Source of the DNA: an uncultured Clostridia bacterium
GTDB lineage: Bacteria; Bacillota; Clostridia; Oscillospirales; Ruminococcaceae
Length of the DNA: 43,052 bases
NCBI GenBank assembly: GCA_947589035.1
Contig: CANPYZ010000022.1
Location: forward strand, 1-43,052
Direction: 5' to 3'
The notes under the pieces were generated by a model that saw only the letters and a program-made list of their open reading frames with translations, was not told where the DNA came from and made no database searches. Each line of letters opens with the position of its first letter. Position 1 is the first letter of the stretch. The translations under genes were made by a program, and so were the position numbers. Shown in pieces: positions 8,498-18,421 of this stretch.

Positions 8498-8602
8498 CAT
8501 TTTTACACAAAAATAATACAAAAATTTTGTATAGTATTTTCCGTAATTTTTCCCCCTTTCCTGCGTACTAACTAACAAATCTACCAAAAAGGAGGAATTA
8601 TC

Positions 8603-11203
8603 ATGAATAATCATTTCCCTGACGATTATTCCCGTCTTTATGAACAGCATTCGCCCTCTTCCCAGAAAAATTCTGTTCCCCAACCTGAAAAGCCTGCCCA
8701 ACCATTCAGCCCTGTTCCGTTGTTGCTGATTGCCGGAATTATTTTCCTGTTTCTTGGAGGAATTATTTTCTTAACTAATACTTGGAAAATTCTTCCTGAT
8801 TTCGTTCGGGCTTTGGCTTTACTTTCCGCAAGTGTTATCGCTTTCGGCACGCATTCCCTCGCTGAACGAATTTTTCACCTGAAAAAAACTGCCTTGACGT
8901 TTTTCATTCTCGGCTGTATTTTTCTTCCGCTGGCGTTCTGCGGTATCGGAATATTTCACCTGTTCGGAACGTGGCTTTCTTTCACGGGTAACGGGAAGGC
9001 TTTACTCTGGCTGTTGATTTTCTTCAGCTTGTCCGCTTCCACGTTTTTCGGATACCGAAAATATCACTATTCCGGATTCAGTTTCATTTCACTTTTCGGA
9101 ATGTTCGGTGTCTGGGTCGCATTCTGTTCATTCATCACTGACCAGTTTCGTTTTTCCACGGAAACGAAAGAAAATATTTCTTCCGTTATTCGAATGCTTT
9201 ACGCTGTCGGAATTTGCATTCTCAGCGAATTTTTCCGGAAAAAATTTCCTGAATCTTTACAGAAAACAATTTCCATTTATTTGTACAGTGTCAATTTACT
9301 TTCAGCGGGTTTTGCTTTTTTCCATGTTAATTCAACATTTATTGCTGCTGTCTGCTTTTTCATATTAGCGATATTATTTGGCAATAATTATTTTATTCAC
9401 CAGAATTTTCATATTGGAATATTCGGTTCAGCGTTCTGCTTGTCTCAATGCCTGTTTCAATGCGTTTCGCTTTTCGATTCCGCAAATCGTTTCACTACGG
9501 GAAATTATTTCACGTTTGCGGTGTTAATATCGTCCGTGTTATTCATGAATTTACAAAAAATTTCTTACTTTCGGGAAGAACTCAGAAAAACATATTCCCA
9601 TGCCGGAATGTTATTTAGTTTTCTGTTAATCATTCCTGAATCATTCCAGATAATAGAAAATCACCATTCATTTTTCCTGTTAGGCGTTTTATTCTTCATT
9701 GGCGGAATATTCTTCTTTAAAAATCATTCTGAAATAATTTCTTCCGAAACGAAAATTTTTCTTCTGCATGTAAGCATGTTTTTCCTTTTCGCCCTTGATG
9801 AAAATGCGTTAATCCGTGCCGGATTATTAATTTCTTCTTTAATTTTAATTCCGCAATTTTTCTCGCAAGAAATACTCTGGAAACTCGTGCTTCCCTTGCT
9901 GACTTGCGGTGCGGTGCTGATTGCGAATTTTTCATATTTGCGAATACTCTGGATAACCACTTCCGCCTTACTTATGATAACAATTTACGCTAACCGGAAA
10001 TGGCGGTTTCATTTAGAACGCTGTGCCGCATGGGCTTTCCTCGCTTGCCTGTCAATTACTGTTTACGAAACTGCCCATTGCAAAACAGAACATTTCACTG
10101 CATTTTTCATTTCCCTTTGTGTAATCATTATCTGCTATCTTCTTGAATTATTCGTTTTCTGGAAAGACTTGCGCCCGAATTTTACAAAACCTTACATTGA
10201 AATGGAAATTCTTTTCCTGTCGTTAATCGCTTGTTTCTGGTTTAATGTTTCTTCTGATTATTCTGAAATTTCAGCATTTCTGTTTTATTTAATGCTAATC
10301 ATTTTCTCCGGCGTATTCCTCCGGAAAAATCATAATTTTGCCGCTATTCCTGAATTAGTCATGTCTTTCAATGTGGTAAATTCTTTGATTGATTATTCTG
10401 AATCTGTTGTGATGAATGTTTTCATTTATCTGTTTCTGTTATTCGTGTATGTCATCATGGGAAGAATTTGCCTTCCGGAATTTTTTCACCGTGAAGAAAA
10501 CATTTTTCAAATTGACTGGGCATTGCTTGCCGGTGTTCTTCCTGTTTTCGGGGCTGTGTCAACCATTCATTGGTATCACTCTATTTTATTATGTCTGTTT
10601 CTCGCCGTTTATTCATGGTTTTACACCGGAAGAATGAAAAATTCTTTCATTCCGTTAATCATGTGTTCTGCATTCAGCTGTTTAACGCTTCTGTTTCACA
10701 ACATTCATGACCCGTTTCACATTTTCGAATTTTTGTACAATTCCGAAATGAAAACGCCTGTTGTGTTACTTTCCCTTTTGCCGATACATTTATTTATTCT
10801 GTCGTTGCTGTGGATTCTTCCGGAACGGTTCCGTTCTGCCATTCATAAAGCAAGATTCATAATGTATTGTTTTACAATGCTTTGCCTGCTGTGCGTCAGC
10901 TTTAATTTCAAAATTGTTTCTGATGCGCTTTTGCTGATGCTGTTCAGTTTCGGAATCCTTCTCGGCAGTTTCAACGTGAAAAAATTACGCTGGTTTGCCT
11001 TAGGGTTTTCTGTATTATTCCTGACCACCGTGCGCTTAACAAGAAAATTCTGGACTTCCCTGCATTGGGGCATTTACTTACTCTTAGCCGGAATAATTTT
11101 AATTGGCGTGGCTTCGTTCACCGAATATAAAAACCGTTATGCCGCTGAACACCCTGACGAACCTAAGAAAAAATTTAATCCTTTCCAAACTTGGACGTGG
11201 TAA
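8603..11203 (+). CDS. Large polytopic membrane protein, DUF2157-like
   Basis: 866 residues after an AGGAGG site. About 35 polar, Pro-rich residues precede what looks like more than twenty hydrophobic segments filling the rest, ending in a short charged tail with a Pro/Lys-rich stretch. The first segments (IAGIIFLFLGGIIFLTNTW followed by RALALLSASVIAFG) resemble the repeating helix pairs of DUF2157-type proteins; this is a weak, memory-based match. No catalytic motif, transporter signature or signal peptide was seen. The next gene, a CPBP-family membrane protease, begins at or overlapping its stop codon, so the two are probably made together. Function unknown; a role in envelope homeostasis is only suggested by the company it keeps. 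Confidence 0.85.
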   Translation: MNNHFPDDYSRLYEQHSPSSQKNSVPQPEKPAQPFSPVPLLLIAGIIFLFLGGIIFLTNTWKILPDFVRALALLSASVIAFGTHSLAERIFHLKKTALTFFILGCIFLPLAFCGIGIFHLFGTWLSFTGNGKALLWLLIFFSLSASTFFGYRKYHYSGFSFISLFGMFGVWVAFCSFITDQFRFSTETKENISSVIRMLYAVGICILSEFFRKKFPESLQKTISIYLYSVNLLSAGFAFFHVNSTFIAAVCFFILAILFGNNYFIHQNFHIGIFGSAFCLSQCLFQCVSLFDSANRFTTGNYFTFAVLISSVLFMNLQKISYFREELRKTYSHAGMLFSFLLIIPESFQIIENHHSFFLLGVLFFIGGIFFFKNHSEIISSETKIFLLHVSMFFLFALDENALIRAGLLISSLILIPQFFSQEILWKLVLPLLTCGAVLIANFSYLRILWITTSALLMITIYANRKWRFHLERCAAWAFLACLSITVYETAHCKTEHFTAFFISLCVIIICYLLELFVFWKDLRPNFTKPYIEMEILFLSLIACFWFNVSSDYSEISAFLFYLMLIIFSGVFLRKNHNFAAIPELVMSFNVVNSLIDYSESVVMNVFIYLFLLFVYVIMGRICLPEFFHREENIFQIDWALLAGVLPVFGAVSTIHWYHSILLCLFLAVYSWFYTGRMKNSFIPLIMCSAFSCLTLLFHNIHDPFHIFEFLYNSEMKTPVVLLSLLPIHLFILSLLWILPERFRSAIHKARFIMYCFTMLCLLCVSFNFKIVSDALLLMLFSFGILLGSFNVKKLRWFALGFSVLFLTTVRLTRKFWTSLHWGIYLLLAGIILIGVASFTEYKNRYAAEHPDEPKKKFNPFQTWTW

Positions 11204-11898
11204 TTTTGAAAAAATATGTTCCTTTCCTGACGGCTATCTTTTCCGCATTGTGTTTTCTTTCGGTCATGTATTTCACGGAACAAATTCTGAAACCGGATTA
11301 CTTTTTGAAAAGCTTGATTAAATTCTTCACGATTGCTGTTATTTTAATTTTTTCGTTCCTGTTCCTGAAAAAAACTTCTCAACATTCCGAAAAATTAACC
11401 GATTTCCTTTATTTCCGGAAAATGAAACCTGCTAAGCATTTATTTCTGTGCATGATAGTTGTTTTCATTGGTTGTTTAATTATTTTCTTCTGTGTCCGGA
11501 ATCAATTGGATTTTTCCGCTATCCGGAAAAATTTAATGACGAAAGAACAACTCACACGAAAAAATTGTTTATTTGTTTTCACTTATATTGCTATTATTAA
11601 TTCTTTTTTAGAAGAAATTTTCTTCCGTGGTTTTCTGTGTCATCTTTTCGACGAAAATCACCGGAAAATGGGCATTTTATTCAGTGCGTTCAGTTTTTCG
11701 CTGTATCATCTCGGAATAATGAATACATGGCTTAACCCGATATTATTATTTTTCTGTATAATTGGTTTAGTGTTAGTGGGCGTTTTCCTGCAAATGATTT
11801 GCGATTACTATCAAAGCATTAAAGCAAGCTGGCTCGTGCATGGCTGTGCTAATCTTGCCATTAACACAATTGGAATCATTTTAATTTATTTTTATTAA
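11191..11898 (+). CDS. CPBP-family intramembrane metalloprotease (CAAX-protease-like)
   Basis: Up to 235 residues with about seven or eight membrane segments. The three conserved CPBP motifs are present in order: EEIFFRG (the EExxxR glutamates) in the middle, a histidine in SLYHLG, and the C-terminal LVHGCANLA. Family members are membrane-embedded proteases of the Rce1/CAAX type; in bacteria many are linked to bacteriocin immunity or envelope stress, but the substrate here cannot be told. The start is uncertain: TTG at 11191, GTG at 11197 or TTG at 11206 are all possible, and the first two overlap the stop of the upstream membrane protein gene, which suggests coupled translation. A strong hairpin terminator follows immediately. 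Confidence 0.88.
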   Translation: MDVVILKKYVPFLTAIFSALCFLSVMYFTEQILKPDYFLKSLIKFFTIAVILIFSFLFLKKTSQHSEKLTDFLYFRKMKPAKHLFLCMIVVFIGCLIIFFCVRNQLDFSAIRKNLMTKEQLTRKNCLFVFTYIAIINSFLEEIFFRGFLCHLFDENHRKMGILFSAFSFSLYHLGIMNTWLNPILLFFCIIGLVLVGVFLQMICDYYQSIKASWLVHGCANLAINTIGIILIYFY

Positions 11899-11900
11899 AA

Positions 11901-11936
11901 AAATCTCTTGTATCCTGAATCAGATACAAGAGATTT
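11901..11936. terminator. Bidirectional terminator between converging genes
   Basis: A perfect 14-bp stem (AAATCTCTTGTATC / GATACAAGAGATTT) with an 8-base loop. A run of A on its left gives a T tract for the minus strand, and TTTCTATT follows on the plus strand. It separates the CPBP protease gene from the converging GH5 gene. Confidence 0.88.
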
Positions 11937-11952
11937 CTATTCAGCATGTAAT

Positions 11953-13848
11953 TTATTTAGAAGACAGAACAATCCGTTTCAGTGCCACTAAATCATAAAT
12001 ATTAATAATATCATCATCAACAACATCTGCTTCATCATTATCAAAAGTTTCTACATTAATTCCTAACAGATAGCGTTGCAGGGCAATCACGTCTAATAAA
12101 TCAATGACTTTGTCCCTATTGACATCGCCGTCTAAATCGTCTTCCGGTTTGCCAGAAGGTGCTTGTGTGGTGTCTTCACTTGTTGGTTCACTTGTGGGTT
12201 CGTCAATTCCTGATTTCGGAACGGCATACACCCCGTAAACTGTTAAGTCTTCCTGTGTCGCACTCATATAAAGACTGTCGACTTCTTCTAAAGTAACTCC
12301 GGATTGTGAATTTTCCAACGTCGTCAAGAAATCTTCATAAGTGAAATACGCTACAAATGGCGTTTCCGTGTCGGATGGGTTAATATAATCCCATGATTCT
12401 TTTTCAGAATCCTGAAGAACAAGCGCAGGTTCGCCGATAGTGTCGTAAACCATAACGAAATCATAATTTTCATTAGCGTATGTTTTCCACTGTCCTAATT
12501 TGGCAGGGTCCCACGCATCCAGTTCCAGACCGTCAGCAGATTTGAAAATTTCAATCCATGAATCCGTTTTCGGCACTTTGTCCCATGAAAATTCCGGCGA
12601 AACATATTCTACATATTCCGGAAGATTCGCCTGCACGCCGTAAACGTCCATCATTGACTGAATCACCGGTGCAGCGGAAGGATACCATGTATTCGTTAAA
12701 CGGTAAAGATAACCATGCGCTTCTCCGCCGCCGTCATATTCCGCATTGTTATCCCATAATACGCAAGGAATGCCGGCATCTTTCGCTTTGCTTAAATAGG
12801 ATTTCGCCCAATTGCAGCGGGCTTCCGTATTATTAAAATCAGAAGCACTAAATTCCCCAATAACTATTGGAGTATTCTTTTCCTGCATAATTTGCTTGAA
12901 TCCGTCAAACATGTTTGTTAATGCCGTTTCATAATCTTCCCCGTAACCGCTTTTTCCAGGAAATTCATGGCTTGCATATTCGCTTGTATCCATCGTGAAG
13001 AAATACGGTGCGTAAGCATGAACAGATAAAGCTACATTTCCGGCATTTTCCGGAATTTGAATATTTCTGATTGAAGTAAAATCAGAAGAAGCACAATACC
13101 CCGGAAGCATTAACATTCTTTCCTTATTCTCAGCAGAACCCTGATTCCGAATTGTGTTCACAAATACCGCATTCAAATCATTGATGTATTTAGAAGTATA
13201 ACCGCCGTCTTCCGTGCCGTTGCCCCATTCGTTGACTTCCGGATTTCCTGTTTGCCGTGGTTCGTTCATTCCTTCAAAAATTAAATGCTGGTCATAATCT
13301 TCAAATGTATCTGCAACTTGTGTCCAGATGTCGCCTAATTTTTTCGCTGCTACCGCATAAGTTTCATCTGTGAACACTTTCTCATTGATGAAATCTTCAT
13401 GGTGAATGTTCAAAATTACAAACATTCCCTGGTCATAGGCGTAATCTACAACATCTTCCACGTAGTCCATCCAATCTTCATTGACGACATACATTTGACT
13501 GGCTTCATCATATTCAATATGTTCATACCATGTTGTCGGGATTCTGACTGTGTTGAATCCGGCATTTTTCACCGTGTCAAATAATTCTTTCGTGGGTTCA
13601 GGATTTCCCCATTTCGTAACGAATTTTGACGGTGCGGAAGTGCTTTTCAGACCGGTGTTGTTACAGTCTAACGTATTCCCTAAATTCCAGCCAATTACCA
13701 TTTGGCTTGTAATTTGTTCAGCCGTCTGACCGGTTAATGTTTCCACGGCTTGTGCCTGCACTGGTGCGAACATTCCCGTTGTTGCGGCGGATAACGCCAA
13801 AACGGCAGAAACTGCGGTAATTTTCCGGATTACCTGATAATTTTTCAT
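11953..13848 (-). CDS. Secreted GH5 endoglucanase with dockerin (cellulosomal)
   Basis: 631 residues from the ATG at 13848; an ATG two codons upstream abuts the AGGAGA site too closely. A signal peptide covers about 1-34. The GH5 domain (about 40-400) shows GWNLGNTLD, the IRIP-type strand TVRIPTTW, ILNIHHED, acid/base Glu196 in FEGMNEPR and nucleophile Glu332 in IGEFSASD. The pattern fits subfamily GH5_4, a group of endoglucanases and xyloglucanases. A beta-rich module of unknown type (about 415-550) may bind carbohydrate. A Ser/Thr/Pro linker leads to a C-terminal dockerin of two calcium-loop repeats (DVNRDKVIDLLD and ADVVDDDIINIYD), which would dock on a scaffoldin cohesin. The second loop has Val where Asn is usual. 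A consensus promoter lies just upstream, overlapping the preceding gene's end. Confidence 0.95.
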   Translation of the reverse strand: MKNYQVIRKITAVSAVLALSAATTGMFAPVQAQAVETLTGQTAEQITSQMVIGWNLGNTLDCNNTGLKSTSAPSKFVTKWGNPEPTKELFDTVKNAGFNTVRIPTTWYEHIEYDEASQMYVVNEDWMDYVEDVVDYAYDQGMFVILNIHHEDFINEKVFTDETYAVAAKKLGDIWTQVADTFEDYDQHLIFEGMNEPRQTGNPEVNEWGNGTEDGGYTSKYINDLNAVFVNTIRNQGSAENKERMLMLPGYCASSDFTSIRNIQIPENAGNVALSVHAYAPYFFTMDTSEYASHEFPGKSGYGEDYETALTNMFDGFKQIMQEKNTPIVIGEFSASDFNNTEARCNWAKSYLSKAKDAGIPCVLWDNNAEYDGGGEAHGYLYRLTNTWYPSAAPVIQSMMDVYGVQANLPEYVEYVSPEFSWDKVPKTDSWIEIFKSADGLELDAWDPAKLGQWKTYANENYDFVMVYDTIGEPALVLQDSEKESWDYINPSDTETPFVAYFTYEDFLTTLENSQSGVTLEEVDSLYMSATQEDLTVYGVYAVPKSGIDEPTSEPTSEDTTQAPSGKPEDDLDGDVNRDKVIDLLDVIALQRYLLGINVETFDNDEADVVDDDIINIYDLVALKRIVLSSK

Positions 13849-13899
13849 GTGCATTCTCCTTTATGATTAGTTTTGGATTTTCGATAAACTACTACTCTT

Positions 13900-13928
13900 A
13901 TTATACACTAAATTTTATCAGATGTCAA
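13900..13928 (-). promoter_or_regulatory. Promoter of the GH5-dockerin gene
   Basis: On the minus strand TTGACA (13928-13923) and TATAAT (13905-13900), both perfect, are 17 bases apart. It overlaps the last codons of the Nudix-HAD gene. The leader is about 45 bases. Confidence 0.88.
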
Positions 13929-15110
13929 GAAATTTTTAAAAAAAATCATCGCTTCTGTCAATGAAGAAAATTTTTTCCAACTCATCGCAATTGTTTCCTG
14001 ATTTTCGGGTTGAATGTCCGGAATATGAATTGGATAAGTTCCCGCACGGTAAGCACTGCGGATTCCGTTCAGCGAATCTTCAAAAACAATGCAATTTTCC
14101 GGTTTAATTCCTAACGCTGCACAGGCTTTCGTGAAAATTTCCGGATGTGGTTTACTGTTTTCTACCATGTCGCCAGTAATGATTTCATCGAAATAAGATA
14201 ATAAATTCGTCCGGTCAAGTTGTTTTCTCACGGTTTCTTCACGGGTTGAACTTGCCAATGCTAAACGAATTTTTCTCTCTTTCAGAAATTGTAAAATTTC
14301 TTCTGCGCCGTTTTTCACGGGAAGATTTTCTTCTACTGCCTGTTTTGTTAATTCACGGGAAATTTCAAGAAATTTCCGGTAATCGAAAGTTTCTCCGTAA
14401 GTCCGTTCAAAAAATTCTGCTGTATTTTTCCGATTCAGCCCCATGCAAGCATTTTTTGCCCGTTCAACATCTGAAAAATGCATTTCTTCTGCGGCTTTAT
14501 CCCATGCTTCCGAACAAATGCGCTCCGTGTCCAATAATAAACCGTCCATATCGAATATTGCACCTTGAATTTTTTCCGGATTCCCGAACGGAAATACTCT
14601 CGCCCCGTAAATATGCTTTTCCGCAAGTTCAAACAACACCCATTGAAACATATACGGAATGACCTGATGCGAAAATAATAATTCTTCCCATTCCTGTTTA
14701 GTTACCCAACGAATTTCGGCAACTTCTTCTTTCTGAAGTTTCAGGGTAATCTGTTCAGAATTAACTTGCATAATCCAGTAATCATCAAAAGTGTTTTCAC
14801 TCCGGAAAGAAAAAATTGGCTCTGTATTAGTAAAATCAAGATGAAGTCCTAATTCTTCTTCCACTTCACGAGTTACTGCCGTTCTGCTGTCGTCTCCCGC
14901 CTGCGCAAGCCCGCCAAGCGAAATATCCCACATATCACCCCAACTTGCTTTATGTTTCACCCGTTTCTGCACTAAAAGCCTTCCCCGTTCGTCGAACAAA
15001 ATTAAATGCACCGCAAGAATAAATTCTCCCGTTCCCCTCGGGAAACCCCTTTCTAATTTCTTTCCGGTCAAATTTCTATGTATATCATAAATATCCTGAA
15101 ATTCCGGCAT
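13908..15110 (-). CDS. Nudix hydrolase - HAD phosphatase fusion
   Basis: 400 residues from the ATG at 15110, which has AAAGGTGA upstream (an in-frame GTG nine bases earlier lies inside that site). Residues 1 to about 175 form a Nudix domain of the IPP-isomerase/YfcD type; the Nudix box reads GLAQAGDDSRTAVTREVEEE, with Asp where the first Glu of the classical box stands but the REVEEELG core intact. Residues from about 185 form a HAD hydrolase of the beta-phosphoglucomutase/YcjU type: DMDGLLLDTE (motif I), ASSTRE (II), KPHPEIF (III) and FEDSLNGIRSA (IV). Both halves look active. Such domains often clean up damaged nucleotides or sugar phosphates; a two-step use of one substrate (pyrophosphate cleavage, then dephosphorylation) is an inference. 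It follows the rplQ terminator with no obvious promoter of its own. Confidence 0.9.
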   Translation of the reverse strand: MPEFQDIYDIHRNLTGKKLERGFPRGTGEFILAVHLILFDERGRLLVQKRVKHKASWGDMWDISLGGLAQAGDDSRTAVTREVEEELGLHLDFTNTEPIFSFRSENTFDDYWIMQVNSEQITLKLQKEEVAEIRWVTKQEWEELLFSHQVIPYMFQWVLFELAEKHIYGARVFPFGNPEKIQGAIFDMDGLLLDTERICSEAWDKAAEEMHFSDVERAKNACMGLNRKNTAEFFERTYGETFDYRKFLEISRELTKQAVEENLPVKNGAEEILQFLKERKIRLALASSTREETVRKQLDRTNLLSYFDEIITGDMVENSKPHPEIFTKACAALGIKPENCIVFEDSLNGIRSAYRAGTYPIHIPDIQPENQETIAMSWKKFSSLTEAMIFFKNFLTSDKI

Positions 15111-15148
15111 TTTGATCACCTTTCTATTTCTATTTTTAATAAATAATT

Positions 15149-15176
15149 AGCCGATATGCATTTCTGCATACCGGCT
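15149..15176 (-). terminator. Terminator at the end of the S10-spc-alpha supercluster
   Basis: A 12-bp stem (AGCCGGTATGCA / TGCATATCGGCT, one G-U pair) with a GAAA loop lies seven bases after the rplQ stop. On the minus strand it is followed by an AT-rich TAATTATTTATT rather than a clean T run, so termination may be incomplete and allow some read-through into the Nudix-HAD gene. Confidence 0.75.
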
Positions 15177-15183
15177 TTTTGAA

Positions 15184-15528
15184 TTAGTCAACTAATTTAA
15201 TAATTGCCATTTCCGCTGCGTCGCCACGGCGTGGTCCAATCTTAATAATTTGTGTGTATCCGCCTTTGCGATCTGCATATTTCGGTGAAAGATCATCAAA
15301 TACTTTCTTCGCTACGGCTTCTTTCGTCACGTAAGCATACACCTGTCTTTTGCTGTGCAGGTCTGTATTCTTTCCCAGTGTAATCATTTTTTCCGCTACA
15401 CTGCTGACTTCCTTTGCTCTTGTTACTGTCGTTTCTATCTGACCGTTTTCCAGCAGAAACGTTACCATTGCTCTAAGCATGGCATTTCTATGTGCAGTGG
15501 GTCTGCCCAGTTTTCTCGTACCTGGCAT
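15184..15528 (-). CDS. rplQ: 50S ribosomal protein bL17
   Basis: 114 residues, usual for bL17. The family start [20 protein letters not shown] is followed by [20 protein letters not shown]; these helices bind 23S rRNA near the tunnel exit. It is the last gene of the alpha operon, 44 bases after rpoA, and is followed by a terminator hairpin. The start has a plain upstream GGAGTG-type site. Confidence 0.97.
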   Translation of the reverse strand: MPGTRKLGRPTAHRNAMLRAMVTFLLENGQIETTVTRAKEVSSVAEKMITLGKNTDLHSKRQVYAYVTKEAVAKKVFDDLSPKYADRKGGYTQIIKIGPRRGDAAEMAIIKLVD

Positions 15529-15572
15529 TAGTATTCACTCCTTTGCGAAATTTATTCGTCTTGCTTCTTGGC

Positions 15573-16529
15573 TTAGTCTTCTTCAGAAGACAAATCAAAC
15601 CCTAAAGATTGAAGTTTTTCCTTGACTTCATCAAATGACTTCTTGCCAAGATTCCGCACTTTCATCATTTCTTCCTCGGACTTGTTAATTAAATCATCTA
15701 CCGTATTAATGCCGGCACGTTTCAAACAATTGAATGACCGTACCGACAAGTCAAGTTCCTCAATGGTCATCTCAAGGATTTTCTCCTTGCCCTTGTCGTC
15801 TTTCTCTACAAGAACTTCGGGAATGCACGCTTCGTCTGACAAATCGACGAACAGTTTCAGATGCTCGTTGAGGAGATTGGCTGCTTGTGACAATGCTTCT
15901 TTCGCTGAGATTGTCCCGTCCGTCCATACCTCCATTGTGAGCTTGTCATAATCGGTAACTTGTCCGAGTCGTGTATTCTCCACGGTATAGTTCACCTTTA
16001 AAACAGGAGTATAAATGCTGTCTACCGCAATGACATCCAGAGGCATATCCTGAATCTGCTGCTTGTTCCGCTCCGCAGACACATACCCTCTGCCTTTATC
16101 AATCGTGATTTCCATGTGAAGTTTTGCGTCTTTCCCTAAAGTGGCAATGTGCATTTCCGGATGCAGAATCTGTACTTCGGAATCTGCTTCAATGTCACCT
16201 GCTGTGACTTCGCATTCGCCTTCTGCATCAATCAAAAGCGTTTTCGGTCCATCGCCATACAGCTTTGCGGTCAGCCCTTTCAGACTTAAAATAATTTCTG
16301 TCACATCTTCTTTCACACCCGGAATTGTGGAAAGCTCGTGATGCACTCCGTCAATTTTGACGAAATTTACCGCAACCCCCGGTATTGAAGAAAGGAGGAC
16401 ACGTCTGAGACTGTTGCCAAGTGTTGTCCCGTATCCCCTCTCTAACGGAGAAAGAACAAACTTGCCGTATTTACCGTCCGGTCTAAGGTCTTCGGGAACA
16501 ATTTCCGGCTTTTCTATCTTTTCAAGCAT
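15573..16529 (-). CDS. rpoA: DNA-directed RNA polymerase alpha subunit
   Basis: 318 residues. The N-terminal dimerisation and assembly domain (about 1-230) includes [20 protein letters not shown], the region that contacts beta and beta prime. The C-terminal domain (about 250-315), [20 protein letters not shown], is the helix-hairpin-helix module that contacts UP elements and activators. It sits in the classical alpha-operon position between rpsD and rplQ. In this organism alpha is therefore made from the same transcript as the ribosomal proteins S13, S11, S4 and L17. Confidence 0.99.
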   Translation of the reverse strand: MLEKIEKPEIVPEDLRPDGKYGKFVLSPLERGYGTTLGNSLRRVLLSSIPGVAVNFVKIDGVHHELSTIPGVKEDVTEIILSLKGLTAKLYGDGPKTLLIDAEGECEVTAGDIEADSEVQILHPEMHIATLGKDAKLHMEITIDKGRGYVSAERNKQQIQDMPLDVIAVDSIYTPVLKVNYTVENTRLGQVTDYDKLTMEVWTDGTISAKEALSQAANLLNEHLKLFVDLSDEACIPEVLVEKDDKGKEKILEMTIEELDLSVRSFNCLKRAGINTVDDLINKSEEEMMKVRNLGKKSFDEVKEKLQSLGFDLSSEED

Positions 16530-16595
16530 ATAAACCCTCCTATTTTGTAATTACTTGTTTCTGTGAATCGTGAAGTTCCGCAAGTAATTACAATA

Positions 16596-17210
16596 TTACT
16601 TGGAGTACAACTCGACAATCAGGTGTGTTTCTGCTTCGTAATCAATGTCGGACGGATTCGGCAGTCTGGTGACTTTTGCGGAAAATTTATCCTCGCTGAC
16701 TTCCAGCCATAACGGAGTTGTTCTGCTTTTGGTCTTTTCCAGAATGCCCGCTGTCTGGTCATTGCCTTTGAATAACGTGCTTGTTCTGCTCTTTTCTCCT
16801 AATGCCACAACATCACCAATCGCTACACGATAAGAAGGAATGTCCACTTTCTGACCGTTTACGGTGAAATGTCCGTGTGTGACAAGTTCTCTTGCTTCTC
16901 TTCTGGTTGAAGCTAAGCCCATACGATAAGCCACGTTATCCAATCTGGATTCTAACAAAGTAATTAAATTATCGCCGGCTTTGCCTTCCATTTTTTCCGC
17001 TAATTCAAAATAATGCCGGAAGGGCTTTTCCATCATGCCATAAATGAATTTCAGCTTCTGTTTTTCCTTCAGCTGTGTGCCGTATTCTGAAACTTTCCGG
17101 CGGTTGTTAGCATTCGGATTGCGGTTAGATTTTTTATCAATACCCATTACTGTAGGGCTAATCCCTAAGTATCTGCATCTTTTCAGAATCGGGTCTTTAT
17201 TTACTGCCAT
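16596..17210 (-). CDS. rpsD: 30S ribosomal protein uS4
   Basis: 204 residues. The N-terminus is the zinc-free form (no Cys cluster; LKRCRYLGISPTVMGIDKKS), followed by the S4 RNA-binding domain RLDNVAYRMGLASTRREARE. uS4 starts assembly of the 16S 5' domain and, in Escherichia coli, represses the alpha operon; here it lies inside the alpha operon between rpsK and rpoA. Some Firmicutes keep rpsD elsewhere on the chromosome, but Clostridia often have this arrangement. Confidence 0.98.
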   Translation of the reverse strand: MAVNKDPILKRCRYLGISPTVMGIDKKSNRNPNANNRRKVSEYGTQLKEKQKLKFIYGMMEKPFRHYFELAEKMEGKAGDNLITLLESRLDNVAYRMGLASTRREARELVTHGHFTVNGQKVDIPSYRVAIGDVVALGEKSRTSTLFKGNDQTAGILEKTKSRTTPLWLEVSEDKFSAKVTRLPNPSDIDYEAETHLIVELYSK

Positions 17211-17225
17211 GTGTGTAACCTCCTA

Positions 17226-17630
17226 TCAGACACGTCTTCTCTTGGGCGGACGGCAGCCGTTGTGTGGTATCGGCGTTACATCTTTAATCATGCGTACTTC
17301 TAAACCTACTGTTTGTAATGCACGGATTGCCGCTTCACGTCCGCTTCCAGGTCCTTTGACGAACACTTCAACTGTTTTCAGTCCGTGTTCCATTGCTGCT
17401 TTCGCAGCGGTTTCTGCTGCTGTCTGTGCAGCGAATGGTGTGGATTTTCTTGACCCACGGAAACCCAGTCCGCCTGCACTCGCCCATGAAATTGCATTCC
17501 CTTGTGCGTCAGTAATGGTCACAATGGTATTATTAAATGTTGACTGAATATGCACTGCACCGCTTTCGATATTCTTCCGTTCTCTGCGGCGGCGGATTGT
17601 TGTAACTTTTTTCCCCTTCTGTTGTGCCAA
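17226..17630 (-). CDS. rpsK: 30S ribosomal protein uS11
   Basis: 134 residues. [20 protein letters not shown] and the near-C-terminal [16 protein letters not shown] are unmistakable for uS11. The protein lies on the platform of the 30S subunit by the E-site mRNA path. Fifteen bases separate it from rpsM on one side and rpsD on the other, with a Shine-Dalgarno site in each gap. The C-terminal basic tail is of normal length. Confidence 0.98.
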   Translation of the reverse strand: MAQQKGKKVTTIRRRRERKNIESGAVHIQSTFNNTIVTITDAQGNAISWASAGGLGFRGSRKSTPFAAQTAAETAAKAAMEHGLKTVEVFVKGPGSGREAAIRALQTVGLEVRMIKDVTPIPHNGCRPPKRRRV

Positions 17631-17645
17631 AAGAATTCGCCCTCC

Positions 17646-18014
17646 TTACTTCTTCTTGTTTGCAATGGTCTTTGCTGGACCTTTACGGGTTCTGGCGTTA
17701 GTTTTTGTCCGCTGTCCTCTTACCGGCAGCCCTTTTCTGTGACGAACGCCTCTGTAGCAGCCGATTTCAATCAATCTCTTGATATTTAAGGCTACTTCCC
17801 GACGAAGGTCGCCTTCTACGGTGACATTAGCATCAATATAATCACGCAGTTTTGCTACGTCTTTTTCTGTCAAATCTTTTACACGGGTGTCCGGATTGAT
17901 TCCCGTTGCTGCCAGAATTTTATCAGCGGTCGGTCTGCCGATACCGTAAATATACGTCAGCCCAATCTGCACTCTTTTTTCTTTAGGCAGGTCTACACCT
18001 GATATTCTTGCCAT
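17646..18014 (-). CDS. rpsM: 30S ribosomal protein uS13
   Basis: 122 residues. [37 protein letters not shown] (helix-two-turn-helix) and the C-terminal [19 protein letters not shown] tail identify uS13, which sits in the 30S head and contacts uL5 and the P-site tRNA. First full-size gene after rpmJ in the alpha-operon segment. Nothing unusual in length or residues. Confidence 0.98.
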   Translation of the reverse strand: MARISGVDLPKEKRVQIGLTYIYGIGRPTADKILAATGINPDTRVKDLTEKDVAKLRDYIDANVTVEGDLRREVALNIKRLIEIGCYRGVRHRKGLPVRGQRTKTNARTRKGPAKTIANKKK

Positions 18015-18045
18015 TTTCTCAATACACCTCCTGTGTGCGTATCAT

Positions 18046-18413
<368 letters not shown>

Positions 18414-18421
<8 letters not shown>

